A stretch of DNA of 64,000 nt from Acetobacterium tundrae (lineage in GTDB: Bacteria > Bacillota > Clostridia > Eubacteriales > Eubacteriaceae), in contig NZ_RXYB01000005.1 in NCBI RefSeq assembly GCF_008086615.1, positions 62,001 to 126,000 of the forward strand. Reading direction: 5' to 3'. How positions within the stretch are numbered: the stretch's first letter is position 1; each line of letters begins with the position of its first letter. Positions 1 through 9,285 of the stretch are shown one piece after another. Made by a program: the position numbers and the translations under genes. The notes below the pieces were generated by a model. The model saw only the letters and a list, made by a program, of their open reading frames with translations. It searched no databases and was not told where the DNA came from.

Positions 1-26
1 TATACCTGGTTTATCTTAATAAGTGA

Positions 27-67
27 GACTCATGTACAGTTAGAAATCTGTACTTGAGTCTTTTTTT
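27..67 (+). terminator. Rho-independent terminator of an upstream gene
   Basis: A 13-bp stem (27-39 with 48-60, one mismatch) with an 8-nt loop is followed by seven T. The gene it ends lies to the left of the window. Seen directly in sequence. Confidence 0.85.
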
Positions 68-91
68 GACCAAGTGCAGATGCACTTGGTC
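68..91. repeat. Perfect hairpin just upstream of the Ca2+ ATPase gene
   Basis: GACCAAGTGCA (68-78) and its exact complement (81-91) form an 11-bp arm pair directly after the terminator T-run and ten bases before the Shine-Dalgarno AAGGGAGGA (102-110). The following AATTTTATTT is only weakly terminator-like. It could be an operator, an attenuator hairpin or a second terminator; sequence alone does not decide. Confidence 0.6.
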
Positions 92-115
92 AATTTTATT
101 TAAGGGAGGAATCAA

Positions 116-2809
116 ATGAAAGAGTATTTACAAACTTCTGAGGAAGTACTTCTGAAACTGAAATCCAGGTCGGAGGGCTTACTGGATAGTGAAGCTGGCA
201 AAAGATTGGAAGACAACGGTAAGAATAAGCTCACGGAAGCAAAAAAAGACTCTTTAACCGTTCGCTTTTTAAATCAGTTAAAAGATCCAATGATTGTTAT
301 TCTGATGGCGGCAGCAATTATTTCAGGGATCACAGCGGTCTATTCAGGAGAATCTTTTGCCGATGTTATCATTATCCTGGCGGTTGTTATTATCAACTCG
401 GTGTTAGGGGTGTATCAGGAGAGTAAGGCAGAAAAGGCCATTGAAGCACTTCAGGCGATATCGGCGGCGACATCAAAGGTTATGCGCGAGGGTGAAATTC
501 AAGTCGTAAAAAGTGAGGATTTAGTTGTCGGTGATGTTATTCTTTTGGAGGCTGGAGATTCCATACCAGGTGATGCAAGATTGCTTGACAGTGCCAGCTT
601 AAAGATTCAAGAAGCTGCGTTGACAGGAGAAAGCGTTCCGGTTGAAAAGGTGATTAATGCCTTGAATTTAGGAGATGAAAAAGATATTTCTTTAGGTGAC
701 CGTAGGAATATGGTTTATATGGGAAGTGCCGTTGTATATGGTCGCGGGTCAGCCGCCATAACAGCAACCGGCATGAGCACAGAAATGGGTAAGATTGCCG
801 ATGCGATTACCCAGGCCAAAGAAAATCAGACACCGCTTCAGATCAAACTCAATCAGTTAAGTGTGGTACTCAGCTGGCTGGTACTCGGTATCTGTGTATT
901 CATATTTGGAATTAGTTTAATCCGTCTTAATATGGACGGAGGCATTACCGGCATCGGTATTTTAGGTACCTTTATGGTAGCCGTTTCTTTAGCTGTAGCG
1001 GCTATTCCCGAAGGCTTGGCGGCGGTTGTAACCATTGTATTGTCAATTGGCGTAACCAAAATGTCCAAGCAAAATGCGATCATTCGCAAATTAACGGCGG
1101 TCGAAACCTTGGGCTGTACCCAGGTCATCTGCTCAGATAAGACCGGGACGCTAACCCAGAATAAGATGACGGTAGTCGAGCATTTTGGCTTAGATGAACA
1201 GCTTTTAGGTCGTGCGATGACACTTTGTAATGATGCTTATTTAAATAATGCTGAAAAAGCAGAGGGTGAGCCAACAGAAGTAGCCCTTGTAAATTATGGA
1301 TTTTCACTTGGCCTGACTAAAAGCGATATGGAAGCAGTGACGCCACGGGTAGGAGAAGCTCCTTTTGACTCGGGAAGAAAACTGATGAGTACGGTTCATC
1401 AAATGAAAAACGGCGCCTTTGAACAATATACAAAAGGTGCTCCAGATGTTCTGATATCCCGTTGCACGTCCTACTGGGATGGCAACAGCAAGCAGTCGAT
1501 GACCGATGCAAAACGTCAGGAAATTAAAGAATTCAATAAATCATTAGCAGATCAGGCGCTTCGGGTGCTTTCGGCAGCATTTCGTTCCTGGGATTCGATG
1601 CCTGTCCAGCAGACCCCTCAGTATTTGGAACATGATCTTTGCTTCATTGGTTTGACGGGTATGATTGATCCGATCCGACCGGAAGTGAAACCGGCTATAG
1701 CAGAATGCAACGCAGCCGGTATTCATACAGTCATGATTACCGGTGACCATAAAGATACCGCAGTTGCGATTGCCAAACAGCTGGGAATCATTTCGGATAT
1801 ATCAGAAGCGATAACGGGAGCCCAGTTAAGTGAAATAAGTGATGAACAATTAGCAACAGATATTGGAAAGTATTCCGTATATGCTCGGGTACAACCCGAA
1901 CATAAGGTCCGGATTGTAAAAGCATGGCAGAACAAGGGCATGATTGTCGCCATGACGGGAGATGGCGTCAATGATGCACCATCCATTAAGACGGCAAATA
2001 TCGGTATTGGCATGGGAATCACAGGAACTGACGTGACTAAGAATGTGGCGGATATGGTTCTTGCAGATGATAACTTTGCAACAATCGTACAGGCGGTAAG
2101 AGAGGGACGTCGTATTTACGATAATATTCGTAAGGCCATTCAGTTCCTGATATCCTCTAATCTTTCCGAGGTATTGGCCATCTTCGTGGCAACTTTATTA
2201 GGTTTTGTTATCTTAAAACCGGTGCATTTATTGTGGATTAATTTGATTACTGACTCTTTCCCGGCGATCGCTCTTGGCATGGAAGCTGAAGAGGCAGACA
2301 CCATGAATAATCCACCCCGTAAATCCAATGAAGGTGTTTTTGCCGGCGGACTTGGGATCGATGTTATTTGGCAGGGCGTGATGGTTACAATAGTCACCCT
2401 GGCAGCATATTTTATTGGACATTTTATGGAAGTGGGCGTTTGGGAAATCACCAACAGTCAGGATGGTGTAACCATGGCATTCTTAACATTATCCATGGCA
2501 GAAATGTTTCATTCATTAAATATGAGAAGCCGAAGACAATCAATCTTTAGGATGGGAAGTCATAATAAATTCTTATTCTTAGCGATGGCAGCATCATTAT
2601 TATTAACAACGATTGTGATCGTGGTCCCTTCAATTAGAGCAGCCTTTCAGTTCGAGCCAATCTCGATTATCGAATACTTTACCGCTTTAGGACTAGCATT
2701 TTTAGTAATTCCAATTGTTGAAATAGTCAAATTTTTCCAGAGAAAACATGAACGTAAAATGACAGAGTTAATTGCAGAAAAATCTAAAAATTGCTTAAAT
2801 AATTGTTAA
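116..2809 (+). CDS. P2A-type Ca2+-transporting ATPase
   Basis: An 897-aa P-type ATPase of the SERCA/PMR1 class that would use ATP to pump Ca2+ out of the cytoplasm across the cell membrane. Actuator motif TGES is at 170-173, the phosphorylated Asp is D341 in DKTGTLT, and the hinge motif GDGVNDAP is at 615-622. Calcium-site residues known from SERCA are retained: PEGL in M4, N682 and E685 in M5 (SSNLSE), and N709, T712 and D713 in M6 (NLITD). This favours Ca2+ over Na+/K+ or heavy metals; Mn2+ transport as in PMR1 is possible. The ATG is set by AAGGGAGGA five bases upstream. The gene stands alone between a terminator and the htpG promoter. Confidence 0.9.
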   Translation: MKEYLQTSEEVLLKLKSRSEGLLDSEAGKRLEDNGKNKLTEAKKDSLTVRFLNQLKDPMIVILMAAAIISGITAVYSGESFADVIIILAVVIINSVLGVYQESKAEKAIEALQAISAATSKVMREGEIQVVKSEDLVVGDVILLEAGDSIPGDARLLDSASLKIQEAALTGESVPVEKVINALNLGDEKDISLGDRRNMVYMGSAVVYGRGSAAITATGMSTEMGKIADAITQAKENQTPLQIKLNQLSVVLSWLVLGICVFIFGISLIRLNMDGGITGIGILGTFMVAVSLAVAAIPEGLAAVVTIVLSIGVTKMSKQNAIIRKLTAVETLGCTQVICSDKTGTLTQNKMTVVEHFGLDEQLLGRAMTLCNDAYLNNAEKAEGEPTEVALVNYGFSLGLTKSDMEAVTPRVGEAPFDSGRKLMSTVHQMKNGAFEQYTKGAPDVLISRCTSYWDGNSKQSMTDAKRQEIKEFNKSLADQALRVLSAAFRSWDSMPVQQTPQYLEHDLCFIGLTGMIDPIRPEVKPAIAECNAAGIHTVMITGDHKDTAVAIAKQLGIISDISEAITGAQLSEISDEQLATDIGKYSVYARVQPEHKVRIVKAWQNKGMIVAMTGDGVNDAPSIKTANIGIGMGITGTDVTKNVADMVLADDNFATIVQAVREGRRIYDNIRKAIQFLISSNLSEVLAIFVATLLGFVILKPVHLLWINLITDSFPAIALGMEAEEADTMNNPPRKSNEGVFAGGLGIDVIWQGVMVTIVTLAAYFIGHFMEVGVWEITNSQDGVTMAFLTLSMAEMFHSLNMRSRRQSIFRMGSHNKFLFLAMAASLLLTTIVIVVPSIRAAFQFEPISIIEYFTALGLAFLVIPIVEIVKFFQRKHERKMTELIAEKSKNCLNNC

Positions 2810-2815
2810 ACAGTG

Positions 2816-2844
2816 TTGACACAACTCATAAATAAACTTACAAT
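2816..2844 (+). promoter_or_regulatory. Sigma-A promoter of htpG
   Basis: TTGACA (2816-2821), a 17-bp spacer and TACAAT (2839-2844). It starts immediately after the ATPase stop codon and sits just upstream of the CIRCE element. Confidence 0.8.
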
Positions 2845-2851
2845 ATAACTG

Positions 2852-2878
2852 TTAGCACTCGAACTGTTAGAGTGCTAA
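2852..2878. promoter_or_regulatory. CIRCE operator (HrcA binding site)
   Basis: TTAGCACTC - nine bases - GAGTGCTAA, an exact match to the CIRCE consensus bound by the heat-shock repressor HrcA. It overlaps the expected +1 of the promoter at 2816-2844, so HrcA would block initiation at htpG. The hrcA gene is not in the window. Confidence 0.95.
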
Positions 2879-2910
2879 TAATAATTTAGTAATGAGAAAG
2901 GGTATATACA

Positions 2911-4806
2911 ATGGAAAAAAAGGAGTTTAAGTCAGAATCTAAACGTCTAATGGATTTGATGGTTCATTCAATTTACACAAACAAAGAGATTTTCCTGCGT
3001 GAATTGATTTCAAATGCTTCAGATGCAATTGATAAAGTTTACTATAAAACATTAACAGACAAAGATAAGAATTTTAACAAGGATGATTATTACATTCGAA
3101 TTCATCCAGATAAAGATAACAGAACCCTGACAATATCTGATACCGGCATTGGTATGACTGAAAAGGAACTGGAAGAAAATCTGGGGGTCATTGCAAAGAG
3201 TGGCTCTAATGATTTCAAGTCAGAACAGGAAATGGAAGAAGGCTTTGATATCATCGGCAAGTTCGGGGTTGGTTTCTATTCGTCCTTTATGGTTTCCGAT
3301 AAGGTCGAAGTTGAAACAAAATCAATTGATGAAGATCAGGCATATTTATGGGTTTCCGAAGGCGCAGACGGTTATACAATTGAGCCGGGCGAACTGAAAT
3401 CACATGGTTCGAAAATTACATTATATATCAAAGAAAATACCGAAGACAACAATTACGATGAGTATTTAGAACCTTATCACATTCAAAATCTGGTGGAAAA
3501 ATACTCCAATTATATCCGCTACCCAATCAAGATGGTAACTGAAAAGAGTCGGGTAAAAGAAGAAACAAAAGATAATGAAAACCCAGAATACGAAACCTAT
3601 CTGGAAGACGACATTCTCAACTCGATGGTTCCGATTTGGAGAAAAAATGCAAATGAGCTCACTGATGAAGATTACAACAATTTCTATCAGGAAAAAAGAT
3701 ATGGGTATGACGCCCCTCTGGCTCACATTCATTTAAATGTCGAAGGAATGATGAGCTACAAAGCAATTTTATATATTCCGGGACAACCGCCATTTGACTA
3801 CTATACCAGAGACTATGAAAAAGGTCTGGAGCTTTACTCCAACGGCGTATTAATTATGGATAAGTGTGGGGAACTGCTTCCTGATTATTTTAGCTTTGTA
3901 AAAGGGGTTGTCGATTCAGAAGATTTATCCCTTAACATTTCCCGCGAAATGCTGCAGCAGGATAAACAGCTGCGTTTAATCAGCCGTAAGATTGATTCCA
4001 GAATTTCGGAAGAGCTTAAGAAAATGCTGGCGAATGATCGGGAAAAATATGAAGAGTTCTTCAAGGCCTTCGGCAATCAATTAAAAGTTGGAACCTATGA
4101 CAAATGGGGACAGAATAAAGACAAACTTCAGGACTTCCTGCTCTTTTATTCTTCTAAAGAAGGCAAATTTGTCACCCTAAAAGAATATGTAGAGCGCATG
4201 CCGGAGGATCAGAAATACATCTATTTTGCTTCTGGATCTTCCGTGGAACATATTGAAAAACTGCCACAGGTATCCATCGTTAAGAACAAAAACTATGAAA
4301 TACTTTATCTGACAGAAAATATTGATGAATTTGTATTCCAGACCATCGGTCAATATAGCGAAAAGGATTTCCGCTCTGTGTCCAGCGATAATCTGGGACT
4401 AGAGGCGCCGGAAGAGAATGAAGAAGAGGAAAACAAAGAAGCAACCGAAGCAGATGAAAAACTGCTTGAAAAGATGAAGGAAATTATTGGCGATGAAGTG
4501 GTCAAGGTAAAGACTACCGGTCATTTAAAAGACGATCTCGTCTATCTTTCGACAGAAGGAGATCTTTCCATTGAAATGGAAAAAACATTAAACTCCATGC
4601 CTCAGGGTGGCAAAGTCAAAGCCAAAAAAGTCCTGGAAATCAATAAAAACCATCCGGTTTATGAAAAACTAAAAGGATTTTATGAAAAAGATGAAGAGCA
4701 GCTCAAACTTTATACCGAGTTGCTTTATAATCAGGCAAGATTGATTGCCGGACTGCCGGTAGATGATATTGTTTTATTCACCCAAAATATCAGTAAACTG
4801 ATGTAA
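2911..4806 (+). CDS. htpG: Hsp90-family chaperone HtpG
   Basis: A 631-aa cytoplasmic ATP-dependent chaperone that binds partly folded client proteins as a dimer. The GHKL nucleotide-binding domain is at the N-terminus: E31, N35 and D38 lie in ELISNASDA, followed by DTGIGM and [11 protein letters not shown]. The middle domain and C-terminal dimerisation domain follow, with an acidic linker ([16 protein letters not shown]) before the C-terminal part. Length is normal for bacterial HtpG. The start follows AGAAAGGG. Regulation by HrcA is indicated by the CIRCE element between promoter and gene; in Bacillus subtilis htpG is not a CIRCE gene, so this wiring differs from that model. A bidirectional terminator closes the gene. 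Confidence 0.97.
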   Translation: MEKKEFKSESKRLMDLMVHSIYTNKEIFLRELISNASDAIDKVYYKTLTDKDKNFNKDDYYIRIHPDKDNRTLTISDTGIGMTEKELEENLGVIAKSGSNDFKSEQEMEEGFDIIGKFGVGFYSSFMVSDKVEVETKSIDEDQAYLWVSEGADGYTIEPGELKSHGSKITLYIKENTEDNNYDEYLEPYHIQNLVEKYSNYIRYPIKMVTEKSRVKEETKDNENPEYETYLEDDILNSMVPIWRKNANELTDEDYNNFYQEKRYGYDAPLAHIHLNVEGMMSYKAILYIPGQPPFDYYTRDYEKGLELYSNGVLIMDKCGELLPDYFSFVKGVVDSEDLSLNISREMLQQDKQLRLISRKIDSRISEELKKMLANDREKYEEFFKAFGNQLKVGTYDKWGQNKDKLQDFLLFYSSKEGKFVTLKEYVERMPEDQKYIYFASGSSVEHIEKLPQVSIVKNKNYEILYLTENIDEFVFQTIGQYSEKDFRSVSSDNLGLEAPEENEEEENKEATEADEKLLEKMKEIIGDEVVKVKTTGHLKDDLVYLSTEGDLSIEMEKTLNSMPQGGKVKAKKVLEINKNHPVYEKLKGFYEKDEEQLKLYTELLYNQARLIAGLPVDDIVLFTQNISKLM

Positions 4807-4807
4807 A

Positions 4808-4848
4808 AAAAAAGACGTTTTGTGTTTCATCAGCAAAACGTCTTTTTA
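4808..4848. terminator. Bidirectional terminator between convergent genes
   Basis: GACGTTTTG (4814-4822) pairs with CAAAACGTC (4834-4842), flanked by an A-run on the left and a T-run on the right. It can end htpG on the plus strand and the FAD dehydrogenase on the minus strand. Confidence 0.9.
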
Positions 4849-4856
4849 TGTGGCGG

Positions 4857-6470
4857 CTATTTAAAAGGAGCATACTTTTGCATCAGCTTTTCGGCTGTTT
4901 TCACGCCATCCACGGCTGACGACATAATACCGCCGGCATAGCCGGCACCCTCTCCCATCGGGTAGAGACCGTTAATATTGGAACCATTATTTTCATCGCG
5001 ATTGATCCGGACAGGGGAAGAGCTTCTGGTTTCAACACCGGTCATAACGCTGTCCGGCATGGCAAAACCATCGATTTTGGTATCAAAATACACAAGGGCT
5101 TCTTTCATTGTTTCGATGACATAATCCGGTAAACATTCTTTGAGCTGAACAAAAGTGAGACCCGGCTGATAGGTCGGTTTCACGTCTCCCCATTCGGTAC
5201 TGGGCTGATCAGCAAGAAAATCGCCGACCAGCTGTGCCGGAGCATGATAATTTTCTCCCCCTAACTGAAAAGCCAGCCGTTCCCACTTTCTTTGGAATGC
5301 CACTCCCGCCAGGGGATGTTCACTGCCGAAATCAGAAGGCTGTACGCCGACCAGCAAGGCGGCATTGGCATTTTTCCCATTTCGTTGATGTTCGCTCATT
5401 CCATTGGTCACAACGCCTTTTTCCTCTGAAGCGGCAGCAACGACATAGCCGCCCGGGCACATACAAAATGTATAGGCAGACCGTTCGTTTGAGGAATGAT
5501 AGGAAAGTTTGTAATCGGCGGCCACTAACCCAGGATGTCCGGCAGAATCACCGTATTGGGCGCGATCAATGATTTCCTGGGGATGCTCGATCCGGACGCC
5601 AATCGAAAAAGGTTTCGGGGACATGTCAATGCCACGAAGGTGCAAGACCTCAAAAGTATCTCTGGCACTGTGGCCGATTCCCAGTAAAGCGATCTTGCAG
5701 GGCAGTTCCTCTTTGTCATTGATGATGAGGGCATTCAGATGGCCATCTTGGATGATAAAATCGGTGACTTCCGATTGGAATCTAACCTCGCCACCGTGAG
5801 AAATAATCGCTTGTCTAATATTTTTTACCGTTTCTCTCAGCAGATCCGTTCCGATATGCGGTTTGCTCAGATACAGTATCTCTTCTGGCGCCCCGGCTTC
5901 AATAAAGGCTTCTAATATGGTGCGACAACGATTGTCATTGATTAGGGTCGTCAATTTTCCATCAGAAAAAGTACCGGCACCACCTTCTCCAAATTGGACA
6001 TTGCTTTTTGTATCAAGTATCCCAGTCTGCCAAAATGCGTCGATTTTGGCAGCTCGTGTATCGACATCATCACCTCTTTCAAGAATGATTGGTTCATAAC
6101 CATTCTTAGCCAGGATTAAGCCGGCAAAAAGACCGGCCGGACCCATTCCAATGATGACAGGTCTTTCGGCCAAACACTGATTTCCCGGTCGCACACCGCG
6201 ATAGGATAAGTCCGGAGTGATGGCAACATCCTTTTTGCCATGCTTTTTCAGGATGTATTTTTCATTTTTAACATTCGCATCGATGGTATAGATATAAACA
6301 ATCGCATCCTTTTTTCTGGCGTCGATGGATTTTTTGAAAATTTTGAAATCAATCAAGTCCTTAGGACTGAGCTCGATTCTTGAAAGCAGCGCATTTTGCA
6401 AAGCCTGCCTTTCGGCATCACGAGCCACGACTTTATTGATTCCTATTTTGATATTTGAAATTCGAATCAT
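4857..6470 (-). CDS. FAD-dependent dehydrogenase, COG2509 type
   Basis: A 537-aa soluble flavoprotein. About 100 N-terminal residues precede the FAD Rossmann motif GMGPAG (108-113), then LILAKNGYEPIILERG and the family block FGEGGAGTFSDGKL. The C-terminus has GEGAGYAGGIMSSAVDG, the second FAD-contact region. This layout matches the COG2509 uncharacterised dehydrogenases common in Firmicutes; the substrate is unknown and I do not assign one. The start has AGGAGG a few bases upstream. The gene is monocistronic, convergent with htpG and divergent from the thioredoxin-reductase-like gene. Confidence 0.85.
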   Translation of the reverse strand: MIRISNIKIGINKVVARDAERQALQNALLSRIELSPKDLIDFKIFKKSIDARKKDAIVYIYTIDANVKNEKYILKKHGKKDVAITPDLSYRGVRPGNQCLAERPVIIGMGPAGLFAGLILAKNGYEPIILERGDDVDTRAAKIDAFWQTGILDTKSNVQFGEGGAGTFSDGKLTTLINDNRCRTILEAFIEAGAPEEILYLSKPHIGTDLLRETVKNIRQAIISHGGEVRFQSEVTDFIIQDGHLNALIINDKEELPCKIALLGIGHSARDTFEVLHLRGIDMSPKPFSIGVRIEHPQEIIDRAQYGDSAGHPGLVAADYKLSYHSSNERSAYTFCMCPGGYVVAAASEEKGVVTNGMSEHQRNGKNANAALLVGVQPSDFGSEHPLAGVAFQRKWERLAFQLGGENYHAPAQLVGDFLADQPSTEWGDVKPTYQPGLTFVQLKECLPDYVIETMKEALVYFDTKIDGFAMPDSVMTGVETRSSSPVRINRDENNGSNINGLYPMGEGAGYAGGIMSSAVDGVKTAEKLMQKYAPFK

Positions 6471-6677
6471 ATAATCCTCCTGTGGTTTCTAATCATCAGA
6501 AACACGCTCCGGACCCCCAAAAATTCAAAATGCGTATTTCCCGGGGTGTGCGGGTGGTTTCCTTTTTAACTGATATTAAATGATTATAACATGTGCTGAT
6601 ATGAAAGCATAATCAAAAAGTCAAACCGAACACCGCCCAAAAGTCTTTCTAAAACAGCTGTTATTCAATAAAAAAGA

Positions 6678-6706
6678 TTGACAGAGTAAGCGACAAATTG
6701 TAGTAT
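6678..6706 (+). promoter_or_regulatory. Promoter of the thioredoxin-reductase-like gene
   Basis: TTGACA (6678-6683), a 17-bp spacer and TAGTAT (6701-6706), about 40 bases before the start codon. The rest of the 6471-6749 gap holds only leader sequence for the two divergent genes; I see no other gene there. Confidence 0.75.
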
Positions 6707-6749
6707 GCAAAGATAAGATACAAACATGAATTGAAAGAGGGTAGTTTTA

Positions 6750-7619
6750 ATGAGTACAAGATATGATTTAGCCATCGTCGGCAGCGGAGCGGCTGGTATA
6801 TCAGCGGCAATAAATGCAAAACTGAGAAACAAGAATATCATTGTTTTTGGGAGTAAAGATCTAAGTGCTAAATTAATGAAGGCACCAATCATTGACAATT
6901 ATCTGGGACTTCCTGAAATTACCGGAAAACAGTTAAAAGACAAATTTATCAACCATGCAACGGCAATGGGGATCGAAGTAATCCCGGAAAAAATTAATAA
7001 CGTATATGCCATGGGCGATTATTTTGCTTTAATCGCAAATGAAAATAATTATGAGGCCGTCTCGGTGATTATTGCAACAGGTGTTGAATTCTCAAAAACC
7101 CTGCCGGGAGAGTTTGAGTATTTAGGTCAGGGCGTCAGTTACTGCGCTACTTGTGATGCTTCATTTTTCAAGGGGAAAGTTGTTACGGTCATTGGTTATA
7201 ATCAGGAATCAATAGATGAGGCGAATTTTATCAGTGAGATTGTGGAAAAAACATATTTTATCCCAATGTTTAAGGGAGACTATGCGTTAAACCCTAATAT
7301 CGAAATGGTTCAAGGAACACCGGTAAGTATTAAAGGAACCGATAAAGTTGAACTGCTTGAGTTGAAGGATCGGGAAATTACAACAGATGGGGTGTTCATT
7401 TTACGGGACAGTGTAAGTCCGGAACAGCTTGTGCCAGGACTTGAAATGGAGGGGAAGCATATTAAAGTGACCAGAAATATGGAAACAAACGTGGCCGGGC
7501 TTTATGCTGCCGGCGACATTTCAGGAAAACCGTATCAATATATGAAAGCCGCTGGCGAGGGTCAAGTTGCAACCCTTAATGCAGTCAGTTTTATTGATGA
7601 TAAACGCAAAAATATATAG
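6750..7619 (+). CDS. Thioredoxin reductase-like flavoprotein, candidate ferredoxin-dependent type
   Basis: A 289-aa protein of the low-molecular-weight thioredoxin reductase fold. The FAD motif VGSGAAGISAA is at the N-terminus, the redox-active pair C132/C135 lies in YCATCDASFFKGK, and the C-terminal FAD motif AAGDISGKP is present. The place where NADPH-dependent TrxB has GGGNSA reads VIGYNQESIDEA, and the basic HRR-type motif that binds the 2'-phosphate is absent. That loss is what characterises the pyridine-nucleotide-independent enzymes described from Clostridium (FFTR and related families), which take electrons from ferredoxin. So thioredoxin reduction is likely, and ferredoxin as donor is an inference. 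It may be co-transcribed with the Fe-S aldo/keto reductase 45 bases downstream. Confidence 0.8.
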   Translation: MSTRYDLAIVGSGAAGISAAINAKLRNKNIIVFGSKDLSAKLMKAPIIDNYLGLPEITGKQLKDKFINHATAMGIEVIPEKINNVYAMGDYFALIANENNYEAVSVIIATGVEFSKTLPGEFEYLGQGVSYCATCDASFFKGKVVTVIGYNQESIDEANFISEIVEKTYFIPMFKGDYALNPNIEMVQGTPVSIKGTDKVELLELKDREITTDGVFILRDSVSPEQLVPGLEMEGKHIKVTRNMETNVAGLYAAGDISGKPYQYMKAAGEGQVATLNAVSFIDDKRKNI

Positions 7620-7663
7620 CGGCCAGTTTTGATTAAAATAGTAAAGGTAGAAGGAGAAAAATC

Positions 7664-8671
7664 GTGGATCAGGTTATTTTAGGAAAAACAAAAATAGTTG
7701 TCAACAAAAATGGATTTGGAGCACTGCCAATACAACGTATCGAAATAAAGGATGCCGTTTATTTACTGCAGAAGGCATTTTACAATGGCATGAATTACTT
7801 TGATACAGCCAGATGGTATTCCGATAGTGAAGAAAAACTGGGAGCCGCTTTTTCCTGGATCAGGGAAAAAATAATTATCAGCACGAAAACCGGTGCGCAG
7901 ACAGCTGATGATTTCTGGAAAGATTTGGATACAAGTCTGCAGAACTTGAAGACGGATTACATTGACATCTATCAGTTTCACAATCCATCTTTCTGCCCAA
8001 AACCAGGTGATGAATCCGGTCTTTATGAAGCCATGCTTAAAGCAAAGAAACAGGGAAAAATACGTTTTATCGGCATCACCAACCACAGCCAGTCAGTTGC
8101 AAAAGAAGCCATCGAAAGCAAGCTCTATGATACCCTGCAGTTTCCATTTTGCTATCTTGCCAGCGATGAAGATTTGCAGCTTGTCAAGGCTGCTAAAACA
8201 AATGACATGGGCTTTATTGCAATGAAAGCCTTATCCGGCGGGTTGATAACAGACTCGAAAGCCGCCTATGCTTATCTGAGTCAGTTTTATCATGTTGCAC
8301 CCATCTGGGGGATACAGAGAGAAACGGAACTGGATGCGTTTATATCCTATCAGGAAAGTCCACCAAGGCTTACTGAAGAGATGAAAGTGAAAATCGAAGG
8401 CGATCGAAAAGAATTATCAGGCAATTTTTGCCGTGGCTGCGGTTACTGCATGCCGTGTCCTGCCGAGATTGAAATCAATAATTGTGCAAGAATGAGTTTG
8501 ATGCTGCGTCGTGCGCCTGCGGACAATTTATTATCGAAGGAATGGCAGGAAAAAATGAAAAACATCGAGAACTGTATCCATTGCAATCAGTGTAAAGAAA
8601 AATGTCCATATGGTTTGGATACCCCTGAACTGCTGCAAAAAAACTACGAGGACTATCAGACTTTTTTATAA
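7664..8671 (+). CDS. Aldo/keto reductase with C-terminal ferredoxin-like Fe-S domain
   Basis: A 335-aa protein with a GTG start behind AGAAGGAG. Residues 1-240 are an aldo/keto reductase TIM barrel (NYFDTARWYSDSE with the Asp/Tyr of the AKR site, then KTDYIDIYQFHN). The C-terminal 90 residues carry Cys clusters: C256, C259, C262 and C265 (FCRGCGYCMPCP), another Cys in INNC, and a classic C-x2-C-x2-C-x3-C-P set (NCIHCNQCKEKCP). This is the COG1453 oxidoreductase family, which can pass electrons between Fe-S clusters and a carbonyl/alcohol pair. The substrate is unknown. Its position next to a putative ferredoxin-linked flavoprotein fits low-potential electron flow in an acetogen. Confidence 0.85.
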   Translation: MDQVILGKTKIVVNKNGFGALPIQRIEIKDAVYLLQKAFYNGMNYFDTARWYSDSEEKLGAAFSWIREKIIISTKTGAQTADDFWKDLDTSLQNLKTDYIDIYQFHNPSFCPKPGDESGLYEAMLKAKKQGKIRFIGITNHSQSVAKEAIESKLYDTLQFPFCYLASDEDLQLVKAAKTNDMGFIAMKALSGGLITDSKAAYAYLSQFYHVAPIWGIQRETELDAFISYQESPPRLTEEMKVKIEGDRKELSGNFCRGCGYCMPCPAEIEINNCARMSLMLRRAPADNLLSKEWQEKMKNIENCIHCNQCKEKCPYGLDTPELLQKNYEDYQTFL

Positions 8672-8703
8672 GCTGTCAAAACAAAGCGAGCAAAGATAAT
8701 CAT

Positions 8704-8734
8704 GGCTCTGTAATTTTCGTTATGGGGCTTTTTT
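8704..8734 (+). terminator. Terminator of the aldo/keto reductase gene
   Basis: GGCTCTGTAA and TTATGGGGCT pair with several G-U wobbles around TTTTCG, then a T-run. The intron fragment begins two bases after the T-run, the site preference of class C group II introns. Confidence 0.6.
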
Positions 8735-8736
8735 AT

Positions 8737-8970
8737 GTGCGCCCGGCATAGGCGCAATCTAACGGGTGAAAGTTCCGAGCTACGGCTAGGTAGTGCCAAA
8801 GTGCATAGCTTAAGGCAAGGGTGTCCCCGGCGACGGGGAATCTGAAGGAAGCCGGCAGCAAACTTCCGGTCTGACGAACAGAAATCACATCAGGCACCAT
8901 CAACTGGGTAAGATTGCTTAACAAACCGAAACCCTAAAACTACTCGGAATTTGATGGTGTAAATACTAGA
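8737..8970 (+). mobile_element. Group II intron remnant (5' domain I only)
   Basis: The stretch starts with GTGCGCCCGG and continues with GGTGAAAGTTCCGAGCTACG, AAGGGTGTCCCCGGCGAC, AATCTGAAGGAAGCCGGCAG and TCTGACGAACAGAAATCACA, conserved domain-I blocks of clostridial group II introns as I remember them. No reverse transcriptase/maturase ORF, domain V hairpin or 3' end follows, so about 230 bases of a roughly 2-kb element remain. It cannot splice by itself. Placement right after a terminator suggests a class C intron. The right boundary is approximate. Confidence 0.8.
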
Positions 8971-9018
8971 AACCCATGAAATTAATGGAAAAAATTAAGC
9001 CATACAGATTTGATTTCA

Positions 9019-9047
9019 TTGACAAATGTGTATTCGATGTGTATAAT
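9019..9047 (+). promoter_or_regulatory. Consensus promoter of hicAB
   Basis: TTGACA (9019-9024), a 17-bp spacer and TATAAT (9042-9047), both hexamers perfect, about 20 bases before hicA. Confidence 0.85.
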
Positions 9048-9067
9048 ATAATTGTCAGGAGGATACT

Positions 9068-9238
9068 ATGAAACGTAGAGACTTGATAAAAAAGCTGGAA
9101 AAAATTGGTTTTGAGTTTGATCGTTATGGAGGGAAGCATGATGTTTACCGAAGAGGTAAAGATTTAGAAGAAATCCCACGACATAATGAAATCAATGAAC
9201 GTCTGGCAAAAGCAATCTTGAGGAAATGGGGCTTATAA
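9068..9238 (+). CDS. hicA: HicA-family mRNA interferase toxin
   Basis: A 56-aa protein of the HicA/YcfA family, whose members cleave mRNA with a dsRBD-like fold. It has the family layout: MKRRDLIKKLEKIGFEF, the catalytic His H24 in YGGKHDVYRR, and the C-terminal RHNEINERLAKAILRK. The start follows AGGAGG. The gene lies 47 bases before hicB and shares its strong promoter. Both are intact although everything around them is decayed, as expected for a selfish toxin-antitoxin pair in a mobile-DNA remnant. Confidence 0.9.
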   Translation: MKRRDLIKKLEKIGFEFDRYGGKHDVYRRGKDLEEIPRHNEINERLAKAILRKWGL

Positions 9239-9285
9239 ACGCCCTGTTTCCACTTGCAAAATATACAAACCAGGAGGATAAACAA

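Noticed and set aside
8733-8924. Minus-strand ORF over the intron remnant
   Set aside because: It lies entirely on intron domain-I RNA sequence, so it is not a gene.
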